Source: Tupaia tana (lineage: Eukaryota > Chordata > Mammalia > Scandentia > Tupaiidae). Taken from it: 64,000 bases of DNA. Shown here piece by piece: positions 35,857-47,195 of the stretch. Position 1 is the stretch's first letter. Every line of letters starts with the position of its first letter. A program made the position numbers and the translations under genes. The DNA is taken from contig JAKSZU010000002.1 in the NCBI GenBank assembly GCA_026018925.1, positions 89,927,475 through 89,991,474 on the forward strand, written 5' to 3'. The notes under the pieces were generated by a model that saw only the letters and a list, made by a program, of their open reading frames with translations, searched no databases and was not told the origin of the DNA.

Positions 35857-36132
35857 AGGACCAGCAGATGGCATAATGGTTACATCACTGGACTCCCATG
35901 AGGTCAACTGTGGTTCCAGTCCTGGACCCAGAGTCTTGAAACTCAAGCTGGGCACATGTACCTGAGTGCGTAAGGTCCTGAGAGGGGACAGGAGAAGAGA
36001 TTGCAGCATAGCCTTCCCACCTGGTGGGGGTGATTTCTCACTTTCTGTCTCTCTGTCTCTCTGTCTCTCCAGTGAGCAAATACACCCTGTAGCAAAAATC
36101 TCTTTCAAAATGTATCTGTACATATATAGGTA
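35857..36132 (+). mobile_element. SINE, type A, with target-site duplication
   Basis: It runs from AGGACCAGCAGATGGC to CCCTGTAGCAAAAATC and an A-rich tail. Flanks ATATAATTACAAGTCA (35841) and ATATAATTACTAGTCA (36134) are duplicates with one mismatch. Confidence 0.85.
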
Positions 36133-36149
36133 TATATAATTACTAGTCA

Positions 36150-37022
36150 GCCATATTTTTCTAAAATTGTAAAACTCTAAAAATAGAACTATAAATACTA
36201 TACTTTCATATTTACTATCATTTATTTGACCATACTGTGAAATTTATAGAAAAATGTAATACCAGTTTTACCGTTCATAAATATTCTCAAGCTCAGTTGA
36301 TATGCAAGTATTTGTTTTATCTGGCTTATACTGAATAGAGTGTTTCTGTAAAATAGACCCAGCTGTATTTACATACATACCATGTGTATATGATGTTGAT
36401 ACCATGTCCATCTATACCGCATGTTACAACTGAGGTTACCTGATGTGTATGGAGCATACCAGAACTACAAATAATATCAATAATCATTTAAAATGTGGCC
36501 AATTAATAGTTCCAGTATCCTTCTACTCGGATAAACTGAAAAATATTTGAGGACCTAAAAATAATTATGTGGTGTTTCTCAGGTATTCACATATCATATA
36601 AACATATGTTTAATTTCTTAAATAAATTCTTGGTACCCAAATTTCCAATAATATAATTTTCTATTTAAATAGAAGGTGATTAGGTGGGAGTGTTACCATT
36701 AAAACTGAATTGATTATATGCAAATTGACAAGATGCAAGTAGAGTTTTAAAAATAAGTTTACCCCTACAATTAATCAAAAAATACCCACAAAGAACTGCT
36801 TCATACTCTGTGAATTCTCCCAGCAATTTTTATCAGCAGGATAACAATAGAAGCGCAGTACGCATGAGCAACGGAAACAACCAGTTTCTTTAATTAGAAA
36901 TGCTAGCTGAGGGGATAGGCAAAGAGGTTCCCTTCTCTTGAACCAGTACAACTCTCTTTTCATCTTTTGACTCTGCCCTCTTCCCACATCCATTCATTCA
37001 CATTAAATTACAGCCAAACTTA
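36150..37022. other. Unique AT-rich sequence
   Basis: It contains one source of the copied patch (36367-36395). No gene was recognised. Confidence 0.4.
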
Positions 37023-37040
37023 AGAAATTTATTCAAAATA

Positions 37041-37300
37041 CGAGACCAGCAGTTGGTTGTTGCTGGACTCCCATGTAGTTAACCGTGGTTCAAGTCCCAG
37101 ACCCAGTGGCTTAAACTCATGCTGGGTGCATGTGTGTGCGTGCCCAAGATCCCAAGAGAAGAATGGAGGAGAAGGGACTGTGGTGTGGCCATCCCCCTGG
37201 GGGGTGATTTCTCGCTTTCTGTCTCACTGTCTCTCTCTATCTTTTTGGCAAGCGTATGCGCCATATAGCAAAAAAAAACTCTCCAAAAAAAACAAAAAGA
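37041..37300 (+). mobile_element. SINE, type A, small head deletion
   Basis: The head reads GAGACCAGCAGTTGGTTGTTG, lacking about 12 bases that include the box A region. The remaining body and tail are complete. AAGAAATTTATT (37023) and AAGAAATTTGTT (37301) form the target-site duplication. Confidence 0.85.
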
Positions 37301-37381
37301 AAGAAATTTGTTGGAAATATTTGAAATCATAAGACATTCACATTTATTTCTTATAGCCACCTCCCCCTCAGTTTTATTATA

Positions 37382-37534
37382 TCTTCTTCTAAAAGAGTTG
37401 AGGTTCTGGTTCACTGGTCAAGAATCAGTAAAGAAGAAAATAGCAGATATCCTAATATTTAATACAAGGTTTGTTAGAATGCACAGAGTCTGATGTCTCC
37501 TTCAGTTTCTTTCTATAGAATGGACAAATTTGAA
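37382..37534 (+). repeat. Second copy of the duplicated segment
   Basis: This is the counterpart of 35416-35562, embedded in otherwise unique sequence with no SINE around its edges. It is therefore the likely source. Confidence 0.7.
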
Positions 37535-37841
37535 GCAATGCTCCCTGACAGGTCAAATCTGTTCAAGCCAAGTAGATATATGCCCTGGTGCAGCAAATTT
37601 CTCTCATGTAATAGGACTGTCACTTGGGTCCTTGCCACAGGAACTCTAAGGAAAAAAAACGACTTCTCAAGGAAGAGAAGGAAAAAGCTCTGTGAATGAT
37701 GTAGGGTGAGAACACCTGCTTTCTCAGCCACTTCTGGCTCCTTTGAAAGAAATTCCAGAATGTGAGCCTGTGACCCACAGAGGAAAGCTAAATAAATATC
37801 AAGCATGAGGCAACTTTGGGATAATTCTCATATTCCACCAA

Positions 37842-37885
37842 GTCTCTGTGTGTCTGGCGAGCGCACACGCCCTATAGCAAAAACC

Positions 37886-37916
<31 letters not shown>

Positions 37917-37917
37917 G
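37842..37917 (+). mobile_element. 5'-truncated SINE, type A
   Basis: Only the last 50 bases (TCTGTGTGTCTGGCGAGCGC, CCCTATAGCAAAAACC) and a 27-base A-tail remain. Confidence 0.75.
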
Positions 37918-38430
37918 ACTTGAAATAGGCCAAAACAGGTTAAAAGTACATACAGAAAGATAAAAGATGTTAATCATACTAAAAGAGAAAGCTAGAATGG
38001 CTACTTTAACATGAGACGAAATAGATGTCAGAGGGAAGAATATCACCAAGAACAGAGTCCAGTTTATATTGATATAAGGCTCAGTCCTCAAGAGGATATA
38101 GAGATTGCCCAGTATTGAGGACCAGTGACCTAGATAAAATGGATAAATTTCTTGAAATGCACAAACTATTAAAGTTCACCCAAAAAGAAATACATAACTT
38201 GATAGCCCTATGTCTTACTAAAGAAATTAAATGTGCAGTTAAAAATATGCCCATGACGAAAACTACAAGCTCCATTGGCCTCAACTGGTGGATAATGTTA
38301 AACATTTAAGGAAGAAATAATACTTATTTTAGATAAACTATTCTAGAAAATAACTGAGTACTACTTCCTAACTCATATGATGAGACTTGAATAGCCCTGA
38401 TACCAACATCAAAGGCAATACAAAAACACT

Positions 38431-38698
38431 GGGACCAGCAGTTGGCATAATGGCTATGTCGCTGAACTCCCATGTAGTTTACTGCAGTTCGACTCCCAGA
38501 CCCGGTGGCTTAAACTCACATTGGGTGCATGTGCGTGCATGCCCAAGATCCCGAGAGGAGAATGGAGGAGAAGGGATTGTGGCATGACTATATCCCCTGG
38601 GGGGGTGATTTCTGGCTTTCTGTCTCTCTGTCTCTCTCTGTCTTTCTGGTGAGCACACATGCTCTATAGCAAAAACCTCTCCAAAACAAACAAACAAA
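38431..38698 (+). mobile_element. SINE, type A, in L1
   Basis: A full-length copy, GGGACCAGCAGTTGGCATAATGG to CCTCTCCAAAACAAAC, inside the L1. Confidence 0.9.
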
Positions 38699-39613
38699 CT
38701 ATAAACCAAAACTCTTTATGAACATAGATGCAAAAAAGGTCTAAGCAGAATTTTAGCAAGTAGATTCCAACAATATTTTAAGATGATTATATATCACGAG
38801 CAAACATACTGTATCTGGAATGTAAGGTTTAGCACCCAAAATTAATATACCTTGCCATACCAGCAAATTAATAAATGAAAAAGTATGGTTTCTTTAGATG
38901 CAGGAAAAGCAGTTAAGAAAATATGAAACAACATCACTTTCTGATTGAAGGAACTCCTGTGCAATTTAGAACTAGAGGAGTATATCCTAAACTTGGTAAA
39001 GGGTTAGCCACACAATGTCTAAAGCTAACATTGTGTTTAATGATAAAAATACTAACTTCTTTTCCCCTAAGAGCAGGAAGAAGACAGGATTTCTGCTCTC
39101 ATCACTTGCATTTAACTTTTACTAGAAGCTCTCGCCAGTGGGATAAAACAGGCAATAAATAAGTAGCATCCAGGTTGGAAAGGAAGCAAAATTTTCTTTA
39201 TTCACAAACAACATGATCATCTCTATAGAAAATGTAATAGAATCTACAAATAACTACTACAAGTATTAAGTGAGATTACAAGATTGCAGAAAATCAATAA
39301 AAAAAATACTCTCTTGTGTATATACTAGCAATGTACAATTGAAAATTAGAATTATGAAATAGTATCATGTTAAAAGCACATAACATAAACTGCTTGGGTA
39401 TAAATGTGGAAAAGAAAATGTGTGACTGCTAAGAACTACAAAATATTGCTGAAAGTAATAAAAGAACTAAACAAATGGAGAAATATATGTTTTTCATGGG
39501 TCAGAGTTCTACTATTATTAAAATGTCAATTCTCTCCAAATTTATTTGCAGATTTAGTGTGATGCAAGCACTTTCAAGAAGTACTGTAAGTTTCTTAAAA
39601 AGTTAAACATAGA

Positions 39614-39877
39614 GGGACCAGCAGTTAGTGTAATGGCTATGTTGCTGGACTCCCATGTAGTTGACCACGGTTTGCATCCTGGACCCGGTGGCTTAAACTC
39701 AGGCCAGGCGCATGTGCGTGTGTGCCCAAGATCCTGAGAGGAGAATGGAGGAGAAGGGATTGCGGCGTGGCCACCCCCCTGGGGGGTGATTTCTCGCTTT
39801 CTGTCTCTCTGTCTCTCTCTGTCTGGTGAGCGCACGCACCCTATAGCAAAAACCTCTCCAAAAAAAAGAAAAAAAAT
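39614..39877 (+). mobile_element. SINE, type A, with perfect target-site duplication
   Basis: A well preserved copy flanked by GTTAAACATAGAG (39602 and 39878). CpGs remain in the body (GGATTGCGGCGTGG), so it is relatively young. Confidence 0.95.
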
Positions 39878-39890
39878 GTTAAACATAGAG

Positions 39891-40162
39891 CCAGTCCCAT
39901 AATAGAGTGGCGAAGCACTGTGCCTAGGGAGACCGATTCCATACAGCTGACTGTGGTTCAAGTACTGCCTCACAGGCTTGAAAAACACACTGGGTGCTTG
40001 TGCATATGTATCTAAAATCCTGGCAGGATGAAGAGATGGAGGAAAAAGGATTGCCACATGACCATGCCCCATTTGGGGGTGTTCTCTCTGTTTTTTTTTT
40101 TTTTTTTTTTTTTCCTACTTCTCTGCCAAGTACACATGCACTCTGGTAATTAAAAAAAAAAG
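39891..40162 (+). mobile_element. SINE, type C, with poly(T) run
   Basis: It reads CCAGTCCCATAATAGAGTGG, GACTGTGGTTCAAGTACTGC, the body, a 23-base T-run at about 40091-40113, and CACTCTGGTAATT plus A-tail. It is older than the adjoining type A copy. Confidence 0.75.
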
Positions 40163-40504
40163 TTATGAATTTAAAAATACCTATACTCATGTCCAGACAT
40201 TCCACTGTGACATATTTATATAGAAAAAATTGAAAGCATAATTCCATGCAAAGACTTCCATGAGTTCTCATGAAAATTTTATTTATAATAACCAAAACCT
40301 GAAACAACGCATATATCAATCAGCAGAAGGCTGGGTAAGCATGCTGTGGTAAATGTTAGAATATTATTCAATAATAAAAAATAATAAACTATTGAAACAT
40401 TTAGTAACAGATGATTCTCGAAGTAATTAGAGTGTGTAGGAGAAAACTATAGGACGAACATTGTGTAAAATTACTTTTTTGTAAAGTCCTAGAAAATGCA
40501 AACT

Positions 40505-40742
40505 AGGTCTGGCTCCATAGTGCAGTACTTATTGTGAGATCTCACATAACCAATACCGCATTTTCTGCAATCCTGTAATCTTATTTTGAATTGCTACCTA
40601 GGTGGCTAGAAAAACATGCTAGGTGCATGTGCATGCATGCCGAAAATCCTGAAGGGAAGGAAAAATGGAGGAAAGGAATTGCAGCATGATCTGATTTCTC
40701 CCTCTTTCTCTGATGAGCACAAGTGCACTCTAACAATGAAAA
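40505..40742 (+). mobile_element. SINE, type C, in L1
   Basis: It reads GGTCTGGCTCCATAGTGC, body with GGAAAGGAATTGCAGCATG, then GCACTCTAACAATG and an A-tail. AAAATGCAAACT (40494) and AAAATGCAAATT (40743) are the duplication. Confidence 0.75.
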
Positions 40743-40960
40743 AAAATGCAAATTAATCTTCAGTGACAAAAAATGAAATCAATAGTTGCTTGAAGATGGG
40801 CCTGGTATAGGGGAGGTAAAATGGAAAGGGGCAGGAGGGAGAAATCACAAAGGGATATGCTAACATTTTAGGGGTGATGAGTACATTCACTATCTTGATT
40901 GTAGTGAGATTTCATATATGTGTGTATACACACACATATATCATTTATATGGTTCTGTGT

Positions 40961-41495
40961 CTGACTGGTTAAGCTTTAAGCTTTCTGAAAGTAATGATTT
41001 TTTTCAGAAGCATCAAATTCTGTAATAATGCCTCCTATGTTATTGGAAACTAACAGTCAGTGATTAGCTTCTTTTTCCCACTCTGTCCTGCTGTCTAACA
41101 CCCACAGGATAGAGGAAGGTGGCACAGAGGGAGTTGAGCAAATGCATGCCATCGAATTAAGAGGTTCCTGACATTGATAATTAAGGTTGAGCAGACAGCT
41201 CCTACTAGACAGTACCAACCACTGCCAGGAGCAAGACAGAGTAGGATCATGAAGCCAGAACCCCAGAATTCTCAGTCACCGGCAGCTCAGGCCCAGTTCA
41301 ATCACTTTGCTTACTTCATAATAATGTAACTGTATTTTATGAGTAAGATTTCTGGGCCCCCTTTCTTCCATGATTGGTATATACTGTACTTCAATATAAA
41401 TTGTATCATGGTTGTTCCATGTAAATGAGTCTTAAAACGCACCCTAGATTTTTTTTTTTCCGCTTATGTCATTTGAAGTATCTTTATTAAAAATC
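40961..41495. other. Unique non-coding sequence
   Basis: No gene was recognised. Confidence 0.4.
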
Positions 41496-41496
41496 A

Positions 41497-41757
41497 ACAC
41501 ACTGGGGTGGTGGTGAAGGCACTGGACTCCCACATGGCCGACCACGGTTCACATTCTAGACCTGGTTGCTTAAAAATCACACTGGGCACATGTACATGCA
41601 TGCCCCAAATCCCAGTAGGAGAATAGAGGATCAGGGATTGCATCATGGCCATCCCCCTGGGGGGCGATTTCTCTCTTTCCCTCTCACTGTCTATCTCTGG
41701 AGCACACACTTGCCCTATGGTGAGAAAAACTTTAAAAACAAGACAAAATAAAACAAA
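41497..41757 (+). mobile_element. SINE, type A
   Basis: It runs from ACACTGGGGTGGTGGTGAAG through GGACTCCCACATGGCCG to CCCTATGGTGAGAAAAAC. The first bases of the head are altered. Confidence 0.8.
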
Positions 41758-41771
41758 AAAATCACTCTGAG

Positions 41772-41975
41772 GGACCAGATGATGGCACAACAATATTCCA
41801 ACGACATCTACATGGGAGAGGGTCTCAGGACCTCCTTGAGCACAGTGGGCACCTGTGCATGCCCACGATGAGGGCTGGCTGAGACTGAGGTGGGTCATGG
41901 CATGAAGACCCTGATGGGGCTCTCTTTTTCTCTCTCTGTCCCTCTCTCATTGAAGAAATAAATAAACCTTAAGAT
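41772..41975 (+). mobile_element. SINE, type D
   Basis: GGGACCAGATGATGGCACAA, AGGGCTGGCTGAGACTGAGG, CCTGATGGGGCTCTC, a CT tract and GAAGAAATAAATAAACC give the clearest type D layout in the window. Confidence 0.8.
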
Positions 41976-43110
41976 AAGAAATATCAAATCAGTACTGTAG
42001 GGGAGGCTGCTGATACTATTTACAGTTACCAAAACACATACAAAGCACTAGTAAATTGGCATTAACTACATAAAAAATAATTTTCATTGGTGATTGACAG
42101 CAAAGAACTTTATGGACAGCAAAGAACCAAGAACCACTATTCTTGCAGGCACAAGTCCCCCCAAAACCAAGTATCTTTAATATACCATTTGTAGTTCAGT
42201 GATCTCTGGCTGTCATTTGAATCATTCATTTCTTCAGTTTCTGTCCCTAATCTGATTACCAATTGATTTATCCCCTGTCAGAATATCATCTAACATGCCT
42301 TTGGGTCAACTTTTCATACAGGGTGCTCTGGAGGACGTTTTGTGCCTAGTGGTAAAAAAAAAAAAAAAAAGAAAAAAAAAAGAAAAAAAAAAAGGTGCTT
42401 TTGGAGAATTTGGAGTTAGGCTTGATTTGGTTGTATCATAGTAACTGTAACCAAGCTATGATAGAAGGGTTGTGTAGCCCCCACCGAACCTCACCATTGC
42501 CACCTCTTATTGCTCTAGTTTGCTGTAAGGATATTTCATAAATGAACCTAAGCCTGATTAACATTACCTAGCCAAATTGTTATTGGTCAGTTGGCAAACT
42601 GACCAATTTGAATTGATACTGGTATAGCTCTTGGGCCATCTTCAAACCGTTAATACCTATTGCAATACATCTTCTTAGGTTGCCGTGTTGAAGCTTTAAG
42701 TGAAGATGGCATAATCTGGGCTTTATTATTCTGTCCTCTTTGAGCAATTGATTGTGTTAGTTTAGGGGCACTGGAGGCACCTAATCCTCCTCCAGTTGAT
42801 TTATGATGCCTTTAGATATTGTACACTTGTAAATGCTTCAGAAGTAATTAAGCAAGCTGTGGCTTTGGCAGTTGAAGATAATTCTCAAAAATGATAAAAT
42901 GCTTATGGCATATAGTTGATGATAGATGTTTGATTGGGTGGCCTAAGAAAGTAATCACCCATTAGCTCTGCTGCTAACTTCCCCATCAGGCTTTAGAAAT
43001 ATGGTATCGAAACATAAGTGAGAACTCTATTCATTCAGTTTTGTAAATGGGTCAGCACTTGTGATTAGATACATCCATAAAGACGTATGCTTTACCAGGA
43101 AAGCAATACA
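41976..43110. other. Unidentified sequence, possibly decayed coding-derived
   Basis: A long impure A-run lies at 42354-42394. The 42400-42900 part has short open stretches on both strands, each broken by stops, and I cannot match any of them to a known protein. A very old retrocopy is possible but unsupported. Confidence 0.3.
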
Positions 43111-43119
43111 AGTCTTTTC

Positions 43120-43400
43120 CTCAGGCATTCATTCATTTAGTAAGTATCTATTGAGAATCTACAAAATATTCTTTGAGAACAGAACTATGAATCATGGAGT
43201 CAAAACTCCCTCTTGGATTTTGCATGCCACTGTGGGGCGGGTGAGAGACAATAAACAACATAGATAAGTAAAATCTTAGTATATAGATATATGCAAAGAA
43301 AGGAAAAGAAAATCAGGGAGATAGAACTGAAACATCAAGCAGGAGGTTTATTTTCTTCTAGTGGGGGCCAGGGAAGGCCTCTCCATGAAGATGACTTGTG
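43120..43400 (-). repeat. L2 fragment, minus strand
   Basis: AGGCATTCATTCATTTAGTA, GTGAGAGACAATAAACAA, and GGGAAGGCCTCTCCATGAAG in this order match the reversed L2 3' region. Confidence 0.65.
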
Positions 43401-43678
43401 AGGAAAGGCCTTTGTGTGTGTTGGGGTTGTCTAGCAAAGTGGGTGCTCGAGACCTGTGGAGATAGACAGTGCACCAAGAGTGCTCCCGAGTGCCCTGGTG
43501 AAACCTCCCTCTGCACTCCCGTCCACTGGCTGAGCCGAAGGCACAGGTGGACACCATTTACATGTCCTCTCAACTCTCTTGTCATGGTAAGGGCTGATTT
43601 TTGTGGCTTGCTTTCTTTCCATCTCTATCTGAAGATTTGGCCACACGTGCATTAGGAAACAACCTAAAGAAGAGAGGC

Positions 43679-43844
43679 GGGCCAGTCCGTAGCATGGTGG
43701 TGAAGGTGGCAGAATCCCACATGGCAAACTATGCAGTTTGAGGAGGCATGTTTACATGCATACCCAAAATCCCGAAAGGAGGAAGGAGATGGAGGAGAAA
43801 GGATTTGGGCATGACCATTCCCCATGGAGAGAGTGCTTTCTCGA

Positions 43845-43907
<63 letters not shown>

Positions 43908-43945
43908 TTTCTTAAGAGCTCATGGGCCCTCTAGCAAATTAAAAA
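43679..43945 (+). mobile_element. SINE, type C, with long (CT)n
   Basis: It reads GGGCCAGTCCGTAGCATGG, AGAATCCCACATGGC, the body, a CT tract of about 60 bases (43845-43903), and GGGCCCTCTAGCAAATT plus A-tail. Confidence 0.8.
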
Positions 43946-43949
43946 AAAA

Positions 43950-44600
43950 GAGAGAGAGAGAAACAAGCTAGCAAGCAAAAGACACAAATTATTTTTAAGT
44001 GACTTCAATTCCTTACAGAGAGATGAGAGATAAAAGGATCCATAGCATAGCTTTATTAAAAACTGATGATGTTTGTTGGTTTGAGGAAGTCTGCTTGTAA
44101 GAAAAGATAAAATAGAGATGATGAACCCTAGCTGGCTTTCTTTCATAAGTTGCCACATGATGAGGAAACACATTGGCAGCTAAAAGATAAAACAGTTATC
44201 CAATTTTAAGATAAACTTTATAAATATTCATTTACCTTTGCATTTCACTAATTGCTGTCCAGCAAGGGAACCAATGTTGATAATTAATCAATAACACAAC
44301 ACACTTAAAAGCATTCTCTTCATTAGAGCTGCATCTAAATCCCAGTGTATGTTTTCATGGTTTGTTACCACATGCTAATTAGTTCTTATTCTGCTTTTCT
44401 TTGTTTTTTCAGTCCTCTCACCAAACTGTTAAAAATTTGTCTCCAGCATTCACTTAAATTAGAATAAAGTAATTACGTGTGCATACAGAACATAGCTTAT
44501 GTTTGTCCATATTTAAATACAGTTGAAACTACTTACATAAGTACTAAATAAGAAAGTTTTCTAAAATGCAATTTAACTACCATGTTTGTTTATAAATATA
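43950..44600. other. Unique AT-rich sequence
   Basis: Nothing was recognised. Confidence 0.35.
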
Positions 44601-44601
44601 T

Positions 44602-44907
44602 CCTAAGACTACCATAACAAAGCACATAAAACTTGTGGCTTAAAAAAATATACAAATGTATTGCCTTGGGACCAGCAGATGGCATAATGGTTATAATGGT
44701 TACATCACTGGACTCCCACATAATCAGCTGCAGTTCAAGTCCCCAACTGAGTGACTTAAAACTCATGCGGGGCATGTGTGTGTGCATCCCAAAATCCTGA
44801 GAGGAGAATGGAAAAGAAGGGATTATAGCATGACCACCACCCTCTTGGGGTGATTTCTTATTTTCTGTCTCTCTGGCAAGCACATGCACCCTATAACAAA
44901 AATCTCT

Positions 44908-44948
<41 letters not shown>

Positions 44949-45335
44949 AAAGAAAAAAAAGAAAAGAAAAAAAAGAAAAGAAAAATTTATTGCCTCACAG
45001 TCTTGGATATTAGAGGCCTGAAATCAAGTAGTAAGCAGCAAGGCTGTGGTCTCTGAAAGCTCTATGGGAGGAACCTTTCTTGCTTTCTTCTAGTTTCTCA
45101 TGGTTGCCAGAAATCCCTGCCATTCCTTGGTTTGTAGATGCATCACTCTGATCTCTGCCTCTGCTATCACATTGAATTCTCCCCGTGTGTTCTGTTTGAC
45201 TTCTCCTCTTAGTACATAGTCACCTGCGATATTGGTTTAGGCCCCACCTTAATCCAGTGTGATTTTATCTTAACTCAATTACATTTTCAAAGACCCTATT
45301 TCCAAATAGTCACATTCACAGGTACTGGAAGTCAA
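44602..45335 (-). mobile_element. MaLR (MLT1-like) LTR, minus, split by a SINE
   Basis: The reverse strand carries AGCCACAAGTTTTATGTGC near its 3' end, and GGGGCCTAAACCAATATCG and ATAGGGTCTTTGAAAATG further in. These match MLT1A-type LTR order. It is an old endogenous LTR-retrotransposon end without internal genes. The SINE at 44668 splits it. Confidence 0.75.
44668..44985 (+). mobile_element. SINE, type A, in the MaLR LTR, long A-tail
   Basis: It has the head GGGACCAGCAGATGGCATAATGG with a short internal duplication of ATAATGGTTA, a full body and an A-rich tail of about 75 bases (44910-44985) with G interruptions. TATTGCCT on both sides is the duplication. Confidence 0.9.
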
Positions 45336-45351
45336 AAAAATTTTTTTTAAC

Positions 45352-45725
45352 CCATTGTATTGTTCATAACAGAAATACCAGTGTCTGGGTGATTTATAAA
45401 AAATAGAGGTTTATTGAGCTCACAGTTTTGGAAGTCCAAGATCAAGGAGCCACATCTGGGGAGAGTCTACTTGTTAGTAGAGACACAAGATGTGACATGA
45501 TGAGAGAGATTAAGAGTGCTTATGCCTGTGTTTCTTCTATTCCCTCTTTTTATGAAACCACCAAGATTTAATCATGGAGGCCCACTCTGATGATCTTAGT
45601 CCCAATTACCCACCAAAAGCTCTGCACCATAATTTCATAGTCAGATTAAGTTTTTACCTTCTCAATCCCACCATAACCAGGTTTCATTATCTGAATTTGG
45701 GGGGTACACATTGAAACCATAGCAG
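45352..45725 (-). mobile_element. MaLR-like LTR, minus strand
   Basis: The reverse strand starts TGCTATGGTTTCAATGTGTA and includes CTTGATCTTGGACTTCC and CTGTGAGCTCAATAAACC, then ATAAATCACCCAGACACTGG. This is the MST/MLT1 LTR order. Confidence 0.75.
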
Positions 45726-45749
45726 ACTTCAGCATATCTTTTGTTAGTA

Positions 45750-46150
45750 CACAATTCAACTCCATAGAATGTATCCCCCCAAATTTCATGTGTTAACCTT
45801 TGGTGAGCCATAGTAACAGTGTTGAGAGGGTAGAGAATTAATTCTATCTTGCTGTTTAGTGGTGTGCCCTTTGTGAGATGATTAGGATTAAGGTCAAGAG
45901 TGGGGCTCCCATGGTGTAATGTTGGGTGGGTTTTTAAGAAGAGAATGAATGACATAGACACAGACATGTACACTCTTGCTCTGCTCTTGCCCTTGCCATG
46001 TGATGCCCTGTACCAACAGGAATACCCTCATCATATGAAGCTCCTGACCATGGTCTGCCAAAACCATGAGTTAAATAAGCCTCTCTTTCTTTATAAATTA
46101 CCTAGCCTCAGGTATTTCTGTTATCAGCAACACAGTGAACTAATGCACTC
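45750..46150 (+). mobile_element. MaLR-like LTR, plus strand
   Basis: It reads CCATAGAATGTATCCCCCCA, TTTGTGAGATGATTAGG, CATGAGTTAAATAAGCCTC, ATAAATTACCTAGCCTCAGG and AACACAGTGAACTAATGC. The polyadenylation-like AATAAA region and end match MST/MLT1 LTRs. Confidence 0.75.
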
Positions 46151-46914
46151 TAACAACTAGTATTTTTGTTAATGATGCTATTAACCACAAGACTGTTACA
46201 GGTTTCTGAACAGGTCATATTTTAAGATCTCCATTCATAGATATTCATAAAGATTATTTTTTACTTTGTCATCATTGGAATTTGAATAAAACCCATTCAT
46301 TATTGAACAATAAATATTTCACTATTGCCAGCAATATATTAAGGAGTTCTAATTCCACAAGCTGGTCATATGCTAGTCATGTCTTTATATACACTTTGGA
46401 CCAACTGAAAAAAAGTTGGCTGTATAGATAACAGAAGCTTGACCAGATTCTGTTTCTAGCAGGAATCAGAATAGAATAAGAATAAGAATAAAAAATAAGA
46501 ATTCAAGATGATAGCTTTCTTCAACAAAACTGTATTCTGTGTGGTTTTTTTAGCTTGTTTTGTCAAAACCTTATATATGACTATTTTTATATGAATGACT
46601 TTCATCAGAATATGTCATTTCAAAACAGAAAGAAAAGAATTATTAACTAAATTGATTCATATTTTCCTTTTCTATATGCAATAATAATTAGGCAATAACA
46701 AGAATATATATATAAAACAGTGTAACTATCAAAAACATTTATATGATTTTAAAAAGCTAAAGTTTCTTTTTCTGCTACAAATTAACAGTTTAAAAAGTAA
46801 AGCAGAAATCAGGTCACTAGCCTTTCCAACTGGCAATAATAATCACATCTGTAGTATTTCTGTCATTTCAGCTCCAATGTGGTAGGAGGCTAGTGCTAGA
46901 TATAGAAAACCCCT
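46151..46914. other. Unique AT-rich sequence
   Basis: Nothing was recognised beyond short (GAATAA)n near 46470. Confidence 0.4.
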
Positions 46915-46915
46915 T

Positions 46916-47107
46916 GGGCCAGCCTGTGACCTGGTGGTTAAGGCAGCTGCATCCCACGTGACCAACTGCACAGTTCAAGTCTTGGATCCAGCAATTTGAT
47001 AAACAGCCCAGGCATGTGTATGTATATCAAAATCCCAAAAGGAAGAGAAATGGAAGAGAAGGGATTGCAGCATGACCATGCCCTATGAGGGGATACTTTC
47101 TCATTTC

Positions 47108-47156
<49 letters not shown>

Positions 47157-47195
47157 GCAGACATGTATGCTCTCTAAGAAATTCAAAAAAGAGTA
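46916..47195 (+). mobile_element. SINE, type C, with (CT)n
   Basis: It reads TTGGGCCAGCCTGTGACC, AGGCAGCTGCATCCCACG, the body with GGAAGAGAAGGGATTGCAGC and a CT tract of about 40 bases at 47115-47154. Confidence 0.8.

Larger units (their letters stand above)
37919..40960 (+). mobile_element. L1 (LINE-1) ORF2 and 3' portion, split by four SINEs
   Basis: ORF2-like stretches include GCTAGAATGGCTACTTTAAC, AGTGACCTAGATAAAATGG and AATTTCTTGAAATGCACAAA, and later ATTATTCAATAATAAAAAAT. The 3' region ends around ATTTCATATATGTGTG. SINEs sit at 38431, 39614, 39891 and 40505. No intact frame remains. Confidence 0.85.

Noticed and set aside
39554-40072. 172-codon minus-strand open frame, the longest in the window
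   Set aside because: It runs across two SINEs on their antisense strand. The same peptide motifs recur wherever type A SINEs occur, so it is not a gene.
43358-43727. Overlapping frames near 43.4-43.7 kb as an exon
   Set aside because: Frames on both strands overlap each other in a G+C-richer patch next to an L2. No similarity or splice context supports coding.
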